64,000 nucleotides of DNA from JAAZMI01 sp964603615 (GTDB lineage Bacteria; Bacillota; Dethiobacteria; DTU022; UBA8154). Positions within the stretch are counted from its first letter, which is position 1; every line of letters starts with the position of its first letter. The notes under the pieces are model-generated. The model did no database searches. It saw nothing but the letters and a program-made list of their open reading frames with translations, and was not told the origin of the DNA. The stretch is from positions 11,616 to 75,615 of the forward strand of contig CAZRVU010000008.1 in NCBI GenBank assembly GCA_964603615.1, given 5' to 3'. Shown one piece after another: positions 10,058 through 19,899 of the stretch. The position numbers were made by a program, and so were the translations under genes.

Positions 10058-12559
10058 CTACAGGATATACGCTCTTCCTTTTTCATCTTTAAAGCCGGTT
10101 TGATGATCATAGTAGTCATCTATTTGTTCTGGAGGCACCCAAAATAATTCGGATTTTAGTCCATTGCGCGCTGCAAATTCTATTGGGGGGTTATCCCTGA
10201 CTCGGGGAAGTCTTATCTGTACCGTATACCGGTTCATTTTTCCCCGGATGAGCCTTAGCAGGGTCTTTTTTTCGAATACATTCGGCTGGGCGCCAAGTTT
10301 GTCCAATAGGCTGTTGTCAATTAAGCCTGCAAAAAGCTGTTTGTTAACGGTTTTTTTTCCGCTGATAAGCTCTTCATAAGCATCAGCTATGGCAGAGGCT
10401 TCATCGTTATATTCTACAAATACATCAATTACATCCCCAATGTTTTCGATCAGTCTGAAATTCTCTATTTCTTCAAAATTCAAATTTAGAATACCCTCAA
10501 ACCAGATATTTTTTGATTCTGAGGAGAGGGGACGGTTTTGAATGCGTACATAATATTCGTCTACTATATTTTGGTATTTATTTTCTGGTATCTCTATATA
10601 GTCGGCCAACAATTCCTTGGTGTCAGCGAGGTTATGCAGTTTGTAGACATAAGAATGATCTGATTCGATTTGAACTAGATAAACAGGGGCGTATTCTCCT
10701 TTTTTGCCTTCACGGTTTATACGTCCGGCTGTTTGCACCAAAGAAGTAAGGGGGGCCAGATCCCGAAAACCTAGATCAAAATCAAGATCTACGCCTGCTT
10801 CAATAGATTGAGTCGAAACCATCACCAGGAGTTTGTTGTTTTTTAAATAGTGCGCAGCTTTTTTTATTACTGCTTCTCTTTGTAAGGGGATGATATTGGT
10901 GGAAAGGTAGAGAAGCTTAACTTCGGGAAATGAAGCAGTCAAAATTTCCCCCAAGGCATTAAATATGTCTATGCTTCTTTTAATGGTATTGACTACAACT
11001 AAAGCTGTTTTACCCCGTTGCCATTTGTTTAAAAAAAACTCAATAAACTGTTCGGTGTCTAATTTTTTATGCAGGCAGGGGATAAAGCGGGTTCTTTTTA
11101 ATTCCTTAAAATACATGCTATTATCTGGAAGAAGTTCCAAGCTTGTGGGGTTTTCCGGCAAAATTTTATCTGCAGATTCTAGAAGCCGCGGTTGGGTAGC
11201 TGTCATTAGGATGAAACGTGTTTCCAAGTATTTAGAAATAGAGGTTAAGGTCGCTGCGATTAAGGGCATATATCTTTCCGGCAGGGATTGCACCTCATCG
11301 AGAATAACGATGCTGCCGGCCAGTCGGTTAAATTTTTTTAAAGAGCGATTCCTTCCGGTAAAAATAGAATGGAATAACTGTACGAAGGTAGTTAAGATTA
11401 CATCTGCTTCCCAAGCTTCGACTTCCAGCAGTTTTTTATCAATAGTAATTTCTTCCCGTTGGTCAGTTGTTGTCGTCAGATCAGATAGCTGGTGGTGCGT
11501 TATGATGGTAGCATTATCTTTGATGACCTTTTCATAAACGAACCGTGTTTGTTCAATTATGTTGATGAACGGGATAGCCGTAATTATCCGCGGTGTAAAA
11601 GTGTTATTATTTAATTTTGTGAGCCTATGCTGCAGGTACACTGCAGCTTCCAATGACGCCAGGGTTTTACCGGTACCAGTAGGCGCGGTAAGGGTAAAGA
11701 AGTATTGTTTTGATATTTCTTCATCGCTAAGGTTTTTTAATACATTTAAGATAGTCTGGCGAATGGCCTGCCGCTTGGCGGTAAAATCATTTTTTAAATT
11801 GTTTTTTTCCCCTGTTCCGATTACATTTATTAGGTATTTTCCAACAGAGTCAGGCTTTATGTGTCCAACCTTTTCTTTGTTTAATTTTGCAGAGTCCATT
11901 TTGTCAGCATCTATTAATAATGAGAAAAGATAAACCAAAATAAAAAACCATTTTTCGCTTTTTAAATGAGTAGTAATATATTTTGGCATTAGGTGCAGGT
12001 AAGAATTATCCATCAAGTTTTGAACGTTGCTGTAATCCTGAAATTCTTTTACAGAAATTACTTTTTCCAAGCCACTATCTTTTAAAACAGTGGGTACTTT
12101 CTTTTTTAAATCTTCAGCCTGGTGTTGAAGTTCTCTTAGTCTTCTGTTTTGATGGGCCATATCAAACAAGCCCTTTAGGTTGAGGTTACCATGATGCAAG
12201 CGGACACAAAGGTAGGCAATAAAAGCCAACGCATTTTCTTTTGTTTTAAAGTCTTCAATCCCCATTTTTTTTTGTAAAAAATTATAAAGATAAAGTGCTG
12301 ATATATGGGCATGATTTTTAAATGCAGAGTCCTGACCGGTTTGCAAATATAGTTGAAAATATTTTGTATACTTTCCCAGATCATGAAAATAATTGATCCA
12401 GTAACAAAGATCATTTATTGTACTGGGGGGAAAGGGTTTAAAGCAGGCGGTTTTGGAAACGCTTCCCGAACCCTGCCGGGCTACATTTTTTAAATGGGTG
12501 CTTAGGGCCTGCTTAATACCTTTTTCCCGATCCAAACGGGCATAGTACATCTGTCTCAC
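10058..12559 (-). CDS. cas3: CRISPR-associated helicase/nuclease Cas3 (HD + SF2 helicase)
   Basis: An 833-residue Cas3, the nuclease-helicase that degrades DNA recruited by Cascade. An N-terminal HD domain shows HDLGKYTKYF near residue 58 and further histidines at HAHISALYL and RLHHGNL. The SF2 helicase follows with Walker A APTGTGKT near residue 290, the Walker B variant ILDEVQSLP near residue 420, TATQP, and motif VI QTAGRINR. It reads from GTG at 12559 with a poor upstream ribosome site. ATG at 12550 (MYYARLD) is an alternative because AAGGTGAG overlaps the GTG. It follows cas5 by 66 bp. Confidence 0.97.
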   Translation of the reverse strand: MRQMYYARLDREKGIKQALSTHLKNVARQGSGSVSKTACFKPFPPSTINDLCYWINYFHDLGKYTKYFQLYLQTGQDSAFKNHAHISALYLYNFLQKKMGIEDFKTKENALAFIAYLCVRLHHGNLNLKGLFDMAHQNRRLRELQHQAEDLKKKVPTVLKDSGLEKVISVKEFQDYSNVQNLMDNSYLHLMPKYITTHLKSEKWFFILVYLFSLLIDADKMDSAKLNKEKVGHIKPDSVGKYLINVIGTGEKNNLKNDFTAKRQAIRQTILNVLKNLSDEEISKQYFFTLTAPTGTGKTLASLEAAVYLQHRLTKLNNNTFTPRIITAIPFINIIEQTRFVYEKVIKDNATIITHHQLSDLTTTTDQREEITIDKKLLEVEAWEADVILTTFVQLFHSIFTGRNRSLKKFNRLAGSIVILDEVQSLPERYMPLIAATLTSISKYLETRFILMTATQPRLLESADKILPENPTSLELLPDNSMYFKELKRTRFIPCLHKKLDTEQFIEFFLNKWQRGKTALVVVNTIKRSIDIFNALGEILTASFPEVKLLYLSTNIIPLQREAVIKKAAHYLKNNKLLVMVSTQSIEAGVDLDFDLGFRDLAPLTSLVQTAGRINREGKKGEYAPVYLVQIESDHSYVYKLHNLADTKELLADYIEIPENKYQNIVDEYYVRIQNRPLSSESKNIWFEGILNLNFEEIENFRLIENIGDVIDVFVEYNDEASAIADAYEELISGKKTVNKQLFAGLIDNSLLDKLGAQPNVFEKKTLLRLIRGKMNRYTVQIRLPRVRDNPPIEFAARNGLKSELFWVPPEQIDDYYDHQTGFKDEKGRAYIL

Positions 12560-12625
12560 CTTGATTGTAAGTTTGTTTTTTCTTATCTTAATTTACAATA
12601 TCTTTTTAAAAATAGCGGCTAGGTT

Positions 12626-13396
12626 TTATTCCATCCAGGTAATATTTGTATTGTTAGATAGTTTAACATATTTGCTGACAATTACAGGAATTGCATTGCC
12701 ATTTAAATCAAAAATTAGATTACGAAGTCCGTTGCTGGTGATTTGCCGGTTTTCATCGAACTCTAAGGGGATCTCTTCCTTTACTAACCGGTACTTTGTC
12801 GACATTTCATTAATAATAATTTTGGCAATGTTTTTTTGCGGTATGGCTGACTGTATTAGTATTTTAGAGGTGTTATCGGTTAGCTCTTTTCCTTCTACAA
12901 TGCCTTCATATTCTATCCATCCAAGGTTGTATGCCGGGCCCAGGGCCATGGATATGCCCTGTGTTTTATAAACCGGGGTATACAGGGTATATTTGGTCAG
13001 CAGGTTTTCTAATTGCTGCATAATGTTGGGCTCCTGGTGATAAAACCATACCTGGTAACTTAGCCAACCATTTCTTAGGTTGAAAGGGAAAATAAATTCT
13101 GTGGCAGTTTGGGTATGGAAACCGCTGGATCCATTTAATTCATTAATGCTTTCCACCTTTAAAAGATTTAACTTGTGTACACATTTTTTTATTGGGTTAA
13201 TTGGTGCAACAGCAATGCGGCATTTGGGGAGGGAAAAAGAGTCGTAGTATGAATCCCTTTCCCAACCCAGCAATCCGGCAATTATTCCGGCAACAGTTGT
13301 CCGCGGTGGAAGAGAATATGTCAGAGCGGATGAATTGGAATAATAGCGTCTAAAATGTGCCATCTTTCCTTTAAGATAAAAAGAAAGGATCTTCAT
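12626..13396 (-). CDS. cas5b: Type I-B Cascade subunit Cas5
   Basis: About 256 residues from the start MKILSFYLKGKMAHF, chosen because GGAGG lies 8 nt upstream and the codon falls 2 nt after the cas7 stop. A longer reading from 13429 would begin inside cas7 with no ribosome site. The N-terminal RAMP fold and the motif SLPPRTTVAGIIAGLLG are typical of Cas5 of the I-B group. Cas5 binds the 5' handle of the crRNA and caps the Cas7 filament next to Cas8b. It is translationally linked to cas7. Confidence 0.93.
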   Translation of the reverse strand: MKILSFYLKGKMAHFRRYYSNSSALTYSLPPRTTVAGIIAGLLGWERDSYYDSFSLPKCRIAVAPINPIKKCVHKLNLLKVESINELNGSSGFHTQTATEFIFPFNLRNGWLSYQVWFYHQEPNIMQQLENLLTKYTLYTPVYKTQGISMALGPAYNLGWIEYEGIVEGKELTDNTSKILIQSAIPQKNIAKIIINEMSTKYRLVKEEIPLEFDENRQITSNGLRNLIFDLNGNAIPVIVSKYVKLSNNTNITWME

Positions 13397-13398
13397 GA

Positions 13399-14466
13399 CT
13401 AGGCCTCCAATGCCGGCAATGGTTTCCACAAATCAATTGGTTCATGTTCTGGTAAACTAAAGGGGTCCGGATGCAAAAAAGGTTTCTTCCAGGCGATCAC
13501 TTTTTTCACATACCCTTTGTCCTTCATTGCTTCAATAATTGTTTTAAAATGTCTAAGATCCACCTTTTGCAGGTCATCAATCTTTCTGATGGGTTTATTT
13601 TCATTGCAATCAACTTCTATGAAACGTCTTAGATCGCCTAAATAACCATCGAAATCATTTTTGTAGACTATCTCCAGGTAAAGCAAAGGGATTTGACCTT
13701 GCTTGCTGTCAGAAAGCTGGTTCATCATACCCTGTACCAGCGCTTTGCGAAATATATCCCGGTCAGCTTCAGTCATGCCTGTTTTTTGGGCGCTAAACTT
13801 ATTGATTGTTCCATAATGAGCTACCAAAGCGTAATGAACCTTATGTTTTTTACCAAAGGTAGAGCTGTCTTCGTTCATAATCGACGTAATTGTGTTTGAT
13901 CTGATGAGTTCAACCGGGTGTAGGGAATAGCCCCAATTTAACTGCACAGGACCGGTAAAGGTGCGAGATACCCCCTCTACTGCCATCGCGCTGCCAAAAA
14001 GTCTGATATCAATTAGGGAATCTTTAATTATTTCTGTTAACAGTAGGTTGTTAAACCGGGTAAACTCAATTTTTATTTTTTTGTCTTTCTTAGATTTTTC
14101 TTTTAGTTCTTCGTACAGTACCGTGTATTTGGCCGGGTTGTTTTCCAGCATCCATTTATTTTCTAGTTCCGGGTTAAGGTTTTTGAACTTCTCAATTTTA
14201 CCTGTATCGTGAAAATATAGTTCTATGATGCGGGCAAACATCTTGTCCATGGGCACTTTATTGTCACCAAGGGTATCTACAAATATCCGGTAGCCTTTTT
14301 CTTTCATAAAATCACGGCAATCTCTTTTTCTACGGGCGTCGCTAACCAACAAGGTGTTCGTTTCGTAATCCATGCGGGGTTTGTTTTCCTGGTCCGGGTC
14401 CCCGTTGGGGTTGGTCATATTAGCCTCAAATAAAAATAAAAATTCGCTATTCTGCTTGATTATCAT
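13399..14466 (-). CDS. cas7b: Type I-B Cascade backbone subunit Cas7 (Csh2-like)
   Basis: A 355-residue Cas7/Csh2. The N-terminal signature MTNPNGDPDQENKPRMD and the following LVSDARRKRDCRDFM are diagnostic, and VEGVSRTFTGPVQLNWGYSLHPV is the conserved middle segment. It polymerises along the crRNA spacer in Cascade. The start is ATG at 14466 with GAGGAGGC upstream. It overlaps the 3' end of cas8b by 20 bp and ends 2 bp before cas5, an arrangement that favours coupled, stoichiometric translation. Confidence 0.96.
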   Translation of the reverse strand: MIIKQNSEFLFLFEANMTNPNGDPDQENKPRMDYETNTLLVSDARRKRDCRDFMKEKGYRIFVDTLGDNKVPMDKMFARIIELYFHDTGKIEKFKNLNPELENKWMLENNPAKYTVLYEELKEKSKKDKKIKIEFTRFNNLLLTEIIKDSLIDIRLFGSAMAVEGVSRTFTGPVQLNWGYSLHPVELIRSNTITSIMNEDSSTFGKKHKVHYALVAHYGTINKFSAQKTGMTEADRDIFRKALVQGMMNQLSDSKQGQIPLLYLEIVYKNDFDGYLGDLRRFIEVDCNENKPIRKIDDLQKVDLRHFKTIIEAMKDKGYVKKVIAWKKPFLHPDPFSLPEHEPIDLWKPLPALEA

Positions 14467-16522
14467 TGCTTATAGCCTCCTCTGTGAAGTCTTGCATAAG
14501 TTTTTGTTCTTCCGGATTAATATCTTCCGGTTTACTTCCTACCATATAGGCATAACCGGCCATAATGTAAAAAACATTGGCGTGTTCGCTTAAAGGCCAT
14601 TGTTCCCCTATCGTTCCGGCATAATAATGAAAACGGTTCATAAGGGCCTCGGTAAATAAAGTCATCCTATCGTATTGCCTCAATTTTTCTATCGCTTCTA
14701 AATACAAACGATGCACATCCCGTTGGTTCATACCCTGAAAATCTATTTTTTTCAGAACTGGTTTGGTACGATGTTCTTTTACCAACTGGGCGATGGCAAC
14801 GCGATAAACGATAGTTCCCAAGAAAAATAAAGCACGGGCTTTGTCTTTAAAACTTTGTTGTTGGAGAAATTCTTCCATTTTGTTGATTGAAGCATCAATT
14901 TTTTCACTAAAACTGACCACCAGATCATCCCCTAACTTAGTATTGAAAAACTCGTGGCTGTTAAGCAGGGCAAATTCTTGGCATATATGAAAAAGCACCA
15001 GGTAACCCATTACAATTCTTTTAATAAAAAAATCTTCTTTACCGCCAAGATACCTGAACAGTTGCATGTTAAAAAAATTGTCCGGTTCATTTTTAGACAA
15101 TTGTTTTATGCCCTTGTCCAGTGCTTCAGTAGCATAAGAAAATAGGGTTGCTTTATCAATTGTTCCACCAGAAAATAGGGTTTTGTAAAGAGTTAAGATT
15201 CTCCCGATGTCGATTTGTTCCTTTTTTTTGTTGACCCTGACCGGGATAAGGCTATATATACTGCTTAAAGAAATATTTTTTAGATGACCCTTCAAATTAA
15301 TCTCATTATCGGCGATCGATTTGCTTAATTCCATAAAGCGCAGGGTGGGGACGTCTTCAATGGATTGCAGGATATTTACAGATTTACCGTCGGTCCGATA
15401 AATAATGAAGTTAACAGTATAAAGGGATTGTTCCATTAATTCTGCGACGTTGCTAATTTCACCTAACCAATGGCGGGCAGAAACAGCTTTAAAGGCAAAA
15501 TCTATACCGTCTTTGATGCGCGTCAGATCATTGTAATGAAAGTCTGCAAACAGGGTTTCAGGGATGATGTAAGCGCTTTCCCCGGCTATCCGCCCGTGAA
15601 ACCTTTCCCGCATAACTTTTTCTCCGGCCAGCAGTCTTTGGTAACAATTATTACACAGGGCATAAACTTGATCGTAATTTTGTTTATAAAAACCCGGTGC
15701 AGTATTGATGGTTGTAGCCGTAAATATTTTGTTAATTCTAGATTGGTTAAACTTGTAGGCATACTCAAAAGATACATCTTCCCTGGTTTGTCCACAAAGA
15801 TGACAGACTTTTGTCTTGGTTTTTTTCTTTGTTTTTGTAGGGGTGCCGCCTAATTTTTCTTTTTCTACTAGCTCGATATAACCAGGGTGGTTGCTTAGAA
15901 TAATAAATTGGTTATCTTCAGTTTGTACTGCCGGGACGATTAACGTATATTGATTACGTTTATTGCTATCATCTAGTTCTATCCTCAACAGTTGTTCATA
16001 ATTATACCTTTGGGGTTCACCGCTGTTTTTGGAGAAAAAAAAGGCTTTTTTTTCCCGGTTATTTTCTACTTTTGTATAGTTATTTTTTTGAGAAACTTGT
16101 AACTTTTCTAAGCTTACTAGACCCTGGCCCTTTTTATCTTGAATAAAGATCAGGCCGGCTGCTTCCATTTGCTGGATGATTTTGCCCAATTCATTATTAT
16201 CTAGATTATGTTTTTTGAGTACCAGGTATAGATCGCTGAAAACTGTGCCTAGTAAATAACCCAAAGAATTTTGTTCCCGGCAAAGGTAGTACTGCATGGA
16301 TGCACCAGGGTTATTGCCCAGATAATTATATGTGTATAAACTCTGGTTAGAGAAAGGTTCCGGTCTACCGAAATAGATCTGCTGTTCTTTAATGTTAAAA
16401 ATGAGAAATATAACAAATTGATCTTTATCTTCTTCTTCACGTATCTCCTTCACTATTGTAGCAAGTTCCCCCTGTAGAGAAACTTGATCGCCAAGATGGG
16501 CCGTTATTTGGTTCAGATTCAT
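14447..16522 (-). CDS. cas8b: Type I-B Cascade large subunit Cas8b (TM1802-like)
   Basis: About 691 residues from MNLNQITAHLGDQV. This ATG has AGGAGG 8 nt upstream, whereas the in-frame ATG 45 bp further up lacks one. A zinc-finger-like pair CHLCG (near residue 239) and CNNC (near residue 289) is typical of the TM1802-type Cas8b, which recognises the PAM and recruits Cas3. The rest is poorly conserved, as usual for large subunits. Identification rests on the cysteine pairs, length and position directly before cas7. It is the first gene of the I-B block and is separated from the CARF-HTH gene by 269 bp, so it may have its own promoter. Confidence 0.92.
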   Translation of the reverse strand: MNLNQITAHLGDQVSLQGELATIVKEIREEEDKDQFVIFLIFNIKEQQIYFGRPEPFSNQSLYTYNYLGNNPGASMQYYLCREQNSLGYLLGTVFSDLYLVLKKHNLDNNELGKIIQQMEAAGLIFIQDKKGQGLVSLEKLQVSQKNNYTKVENNREKKAFFFSKNSGEPQRYNYEQLLRIELDDSNKRNQYTLIVPAVQTEDNQFIILSNHPGYIELVEKEKLGGTPTKTKKKTKTKVCHLCGQTREDVSFEYAYKFNQSRINKIFTATTINTAPGFYKQNYDQVYALCNNCYQRLLAGEKVMRERFHGRIAGESAYIIPETLFADFHYNDLTRIKDGIDFAFKAVSARHWLGEISNVAELMEQSLYTVNFIIYRTDGKSVNILQSIEDVPTLRFMELSKSIADNEINLKGHLKNISLSSIYSLIPVRVNKKKEQIDIGRILTLYKTLFSGGTIDKATLFSYATEALDKGIKQLSKNEPDNFFNMQLFRYLGGKEDFFIKRIVMGYLVLFHICQEFALLNSHEFFNTKLGDDLVVSFSEKIDASINKMEEFLQQQSFKDKARALFFLGTIVYRVAIAQLVKEHRTKPVLKKIDFQGMNQRDVHRLYLEAIEKLRQYDRMTLFTEALMNRFHYYAGTIGEQWPLSEHANVFYIMAGYAYMVGSKPEDINPEEQKLMQDFTEEAISNDNQAE

Positions 16523-16670
16523 AGTCGATACCTCCTTTACAGTTGATAAATTGTTTTTATTTAACAAACATTTACTGTTTTTACGTCGTATTTTTTTAAG
16601 TTTATACTTTTATAAACAACCCGTCGAGAAAGTTTCTTACCCTTTAGTTTGGTAGTATAGTACTATGAAA

Positions 16671-16708
16671 CAGTGACATGTAAGCTGTTTTTTGTTTACA
16701 TTGCACTG
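16671..16708. promoter_or_regulatory. Imperfect inverted repeat upstream of cas8b, candidate operator
   Basis: In the 269-bp gap between the CARF-HTH gene and cas8b, CAGTGACATGTAA at 16671-16683 is matched by an inverted copy at 16696-16708 (11 of 13 positions) around a 12-bp centre. A perfect 10-bp palindrome ATAGTACTAT lies beside it at 16657-16666. No U-run follows on either strand, so a terminator is unlikely. Its place directly downstream of a putative DNA-binding CARF protein and upstream of the Cascade genes suggests an operator, which is an inference. Confidence 0.4.
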
Positions 16709-16791
16709 TGCTTAAAAACCTAATCAACCATAAATTACACAATAATAATGAAGAATAGATGTTTAGCAAAAAAAGGTGTTGCTCTAAGTAC

Positions 16792-17831
16792 TTAACGCAG
16801 GTCTTCATCCCCCGCAACGGCATAATAAGGTGCAAATTGGGCGATGAGGACGTTGCGATCGATATTGTAGGCAGGGAAGCCCAACCATTCACGTAATTTT
16901 TCGTAGATCCCGTGTAGCTGGTTGGCTACGGTTTGTTCTTGTTTGCCCAGTCTGGTGGCGATTGTAGCGTTATCGAGCCCGCGGCAGGCAAGCTGCATAA
17001 CCCTGCTTTCAGCGGGGGTAAGCCAGCGCCGGACAAATTCGCCCTTACGTTTTTCTTCGGCTTTACGGGTAAGCCGCTCGTACCAGGCCAGCACTTCTTG
17101 TGGATCTTTCAGTTCAATGACGGTTTGCAGGAGTGTGCTGGCCTTGTTCCAGCGCAGAACCGGGACGGGAACCAACCAAATCCGGTCTGTCTTTGCAGCG
17201 TGGAGGTGGCGGCTATCCCCGGGCCGCCACCCCTCGGTGATGAGATACCAGGCGCGGTCTTCGGAGCTAAAAAGAAGCTGTGCGACTGACATGCCGATCA
17301 GGCCCATGATTTTTCGCCCGCCGGATAAGCAAAGGTGTACAGTGTGCTCGTTCTGACGAACCCGGCGGATTTCAGAATAAAGTATGCGCAGAAGACCGTT
17401 GAGCTCTTCTTCAGTTTGAAAATCCCGGATTATTTCCCGGTCGGCGGCCACCGGTACATACCGGAGCGCAATTTGGGCATAAGCCTGCCAACTTACGAAT
17501 TCATCTTTAAGAACCTGCAGGGATTCTAATACAGCAGGATTGCCGGTGTAGATGATCGTTACTTCCCCAATTTNNNNNNNNNNNNNNNNNNNNNNNNNNN
17601 NNNNNNNNNNNNNNNNNNNNNNNNNNNNNNNNNNNNNNNNNNNNNNNNNNNNNNNNNNNNNNNNNNNNNNNNNAGGGATTCTAATACAGCAGGATTGCCG
17701 GTGTAGATGATCGTTACTTCCCCAATTTTTTTGCCCTGTGTTAAAAGAGCATCCAGGGCGATGGTTACTACCTGGGGTTCCACTCCCAAAGTAGCAATCA
17801 GCGCCGCGGTGCCGGAAGTTTTTGAGGACAT
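16792..17831 (-). CDS. CARF-domain (NE0113/PF09623-like) protein with C-terminal LuxR-type HTH
   Basis: The gene is cut on paper by an N-run at 17574-17673. Joining the two identical 55-bp flanks gives one 294-residue frame. Residues 1-200 form a CARF/Rossmann domain with LIATLGVEPQVVT near the start and CLSGGRKIMGLIG at 116-127, both typical of the NE0113 family that binds or cleaves cyclic oligoadenylate. Residues 219-262 (LTPAESRVMQLACRGLDN to VANQLHGIYEKL) form a GerE/LuxR helix-turn-helix, which usual ~200-residue family members lack. It may therefore be a transcription factor switched by the Cas10 second messenger. ATG start with a G-rich site upstream. It lies 22 bp after cas7-ins, between the III-D and I-B blocks. 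DNA binding is an inference. Confidence 0.82.
17519..17728. other. Unmerged contig overlap: 55 bp + 100 N + same 55 bp
   Basis: Bases 17519-17573 and 17674-17728 are identical, beginning AGGGATTCTAATACAG, and flank exactly 100 N. Removing 155 bp (one copy plus the N) brings the two halves of the CARF-HTH gene into the same frame, without a stop and with sensible protein sequence across the join. This is the signature of an assembler that left a k-mer-length overlap unresolved, so no sequence is missing. Confidence 0.93.
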
Positions 17832-17853
17832 CTATTAATTCCCCCTAAAAATG

Positions 17854-19896
17854 TTATACTTGATCGGGTTTAGGTAATATAAGCCTGTTCTTAAATTCAT
17901 TTTTTGGTTCTATTTCCATATATCTTGTTTTGTCAAGCCAGTTGGGAATTTTTGTGTTTTCCCAGTCTAGCATGGTTTTTAGTTGATGCATTCTATCAAC
18001 ATCCCAAAGGGACTTTTTGGTAATCCCTTCCTGTTCTTTCAGTATATTTAATAGATATTTTTCAAAAGCTTTTTTGAAAGGTTCTACATCACTAGTTTCT
18101 TCACTAAGGCACCAGTTATTTTCTTCGAAAAGCCTACTATAACGCTCTTGACGGTTGCTGATGTATAGTTTGGGAGTTAGTTTTACTGTTCCTAATCCCA
18201 GGGGTTTGCCCATGCCAAGCTTGTGATGATGTTCTTCAGGGAGAGCCAGGGCAAAAAGTAACAGGCCCAATTCCTCATTCGTTAAATTTTCATAGCGAAT
18301 TTTAAACTTGAACAGTGTTCCTGTTTTTACCGGGCGCATTTGCGTAGTAATTTTTTCACTGATTTTTTCCATGTTTTGTTTTTTCATTTCCCAGCCAGGA
18401 TTGTTGCGGTGCCAGTACAGTTTGTTGCCCCGTATTGTTATTTCAGTGTTATATTTTTTTGAGTTCCAGTGACTGGGCCTGTTTCCGTCCGGCTCTAAAT
18501 AGTGTTGAAAAGTAGTTGGCTTTGGTTCGGCGAGGATTTGAGGCACTTTAACTTCTTCAAATAAAATATTTTTCTGATCGGGTATTAAGGTGGCATCTTC
18601 AAAAAAAACTCGGGTGGCAAATTTTTTTTCTGAAGAGCCAAAAAGAGCTTCAGCAAAATCTATACTATCTATATTATGTGAAGTGGGAAGATAATCCCCG
18701 GTGGTAAAGTTATAAGCAAGGCGAAAATAGCCTGTATGACCGAAGGATATTCGCTCTTTTTTCTGGCCATCTTTCCAGCGAACATAAAAACAGGGCACGC
18801 CTCCTTCTGGTGCTGTAGTTAGCATACGCATCAAGTTACCATCATGTTTTTTGGCTTTGTCTTCATAGCGATTGACATCCATATTATAAGCTTGTATATC
18901 TTCTTGGGGCACTAGTATTTTTTTAACGCTATTATCCGGAGGGTTTATTATCCAATCTCTCTTTTTCCCAGGCATGCTGCCTGAAATAACCCGGTACCTG
19001 CCATTAGGCTCTTTTTCTATAACAAATTCTTTATTATTTTGTTTTTTATCCTGAAAAAACTGTTTACCGTTTTGGATTTTAGCCGGGATAATGTAATATT
19101 CCAGTCCTTCCTTTTGAAGGTATCCGGCGTTAAATTTATACACGGTTTTCTTAGTTTGATCACGGGAGGACATATTATTTTGGTATTCTCTTCTAAAGTC
19201 AGCATATTTATCGGCCAGGCCCCGGTAAAAAAGCAATTTATCTTCAAAAAAGCCAAACTTGCTCCATCCGATTATTTCTATTAGATTCCGGATCATGCCA
19301 CGCAGGCTGCTTCCCGGGATTTTTATCTCGTTGCCCGGAGAGAAGAAATCAGGGTTTTCTTTTCCTTGTTCTTTTTTGGCAAGTTCCTCAGAAGTGTAAG
19401 TATCTCTGATATAAAGGGGTGTCAAGGTTTCTAGTTGACATGCGATGTACCCCGTAAAACGTGTTTTTTGATATACATCAAGAGGGGGCAGTGCTTGTCC
19501 CTCGACAATGGTTTGGTTCAACGGTATAAAATTGTAAGGGGCCCAGGCAGCCCCAGTTTGTTTTTTGTTTCCAAAATTCTGCACAACCCCTCTTTTACCA
19601 TGAGCTTCTTTGCCATGACCCCTTTGGTTTTGTTTAAAATCTGTTTGACCTTTATGATGGCGTTGCCGGTTTTGGTAAGAAGATGCGGCAGTCTTTGAAA
19701 AAATTTCCTTTTCGTTAACGACTATGCGGGCAATTACCCCTTTTTTTCGTAGAACCTCGCATTCTTGATTTAGAAGTGATTCATCTAATTTTGCGCTTTT
19801 GGGCACTGGCATGGTACCCCCGTTTGCGAATTGTAGTCGGCCGTATAGCTCCCCTTTTTTATTACGGGCAATCTCGATAAAAGTAGCTTTTTCCAT
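17854..19896 (-). CDS. Type III-D RAMP protein, Cas7 with large insertion (TIGR03986-like)
   Basis: 680 residues. The N-terminal ~70 residues are followed by a basic, low-complexity linker (about 70-115). A RAMP core then shows FTGYIACQLETLTPLYIRD, the hallmark loop KIPGSSLRGMIRNLIEII and, near the C-terminus, the glycine-rich segment KLGMGKPLGLGTVKL. About 250 residues of insertion lie inside the RAMP fold. This matches the TIGR03986 family, which travels with csx10 and csx19 and corresponds to the Cas7-insertion subunit of III-Dv complexes. It probably forms one end of the backbone that holds the crRNA. ATG start with GGGGAGG upstream, directly after csx19. Confidence 0.85.
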   Translation of the reverse strand: MEKATFIEIARNKKGELYGRLQFANGGTMPVPKSAKLDESLLNQECEVLRKKGVIARIVVNEKEIFSKTAASSYQNRQRHHKGQTDFKQNQRGHGKEAHGKRGVVQNFGNKKQTGAAWAPYNFIPLNQTIVEGQALPPLDVYQKTRFTGYIACQLETLTPLYIRDTYTSEELAKKEQGKENPDFFSPGNEIKIPGSSLRGMIRNLIEIIGWSKFGFFEDKLLFYRGLADKYADFRREYQNNMSSRDQTKKTVYKFNAGYLQKEGLEYYIIPAKIQNGKQFFQDKKQNNKEFVIEKEPNGRYRVISGSMPGKKRDWIINPPDNSVKKILVPQEDIQAYNMDVNRYEDKAKKHDGNLMRMLTTAPEGGVPCFYVRWKDGQKKERISFGHTGYFRLAYNFTTGDYLPTSHNIDSIDFAEALFGSSEKKFATRVFFEDATLIPDQKNILFEEVKVPQILAEPKPTTFQHYLEPDGNRPSHWNSKKYNTEITIRGNKLYWHRNNPGWEMKKQNMEKISEKITTQMRPVKTGTLFKFKIRYENLTNEELGLLLFALALPEEHHHKLGMGKPLGLGTVKLTPKLYISNRQERYSRLFEENNWCLSEETSDVEPFKKAFEKYLLNILKEQEGITKKSLWDVDRMHQLKTMLDWENTKIPNWLDKTRYMEIEPKNEFKNRLILPKPDQV

Positions 19897-19899
19897 TGT

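Noticed and set aside
10965..11933. Plus-strand ORFs opposite cas3
   Set aside because: They are antisense shadows of the helicase gene, without ribosome sites or known motifs.
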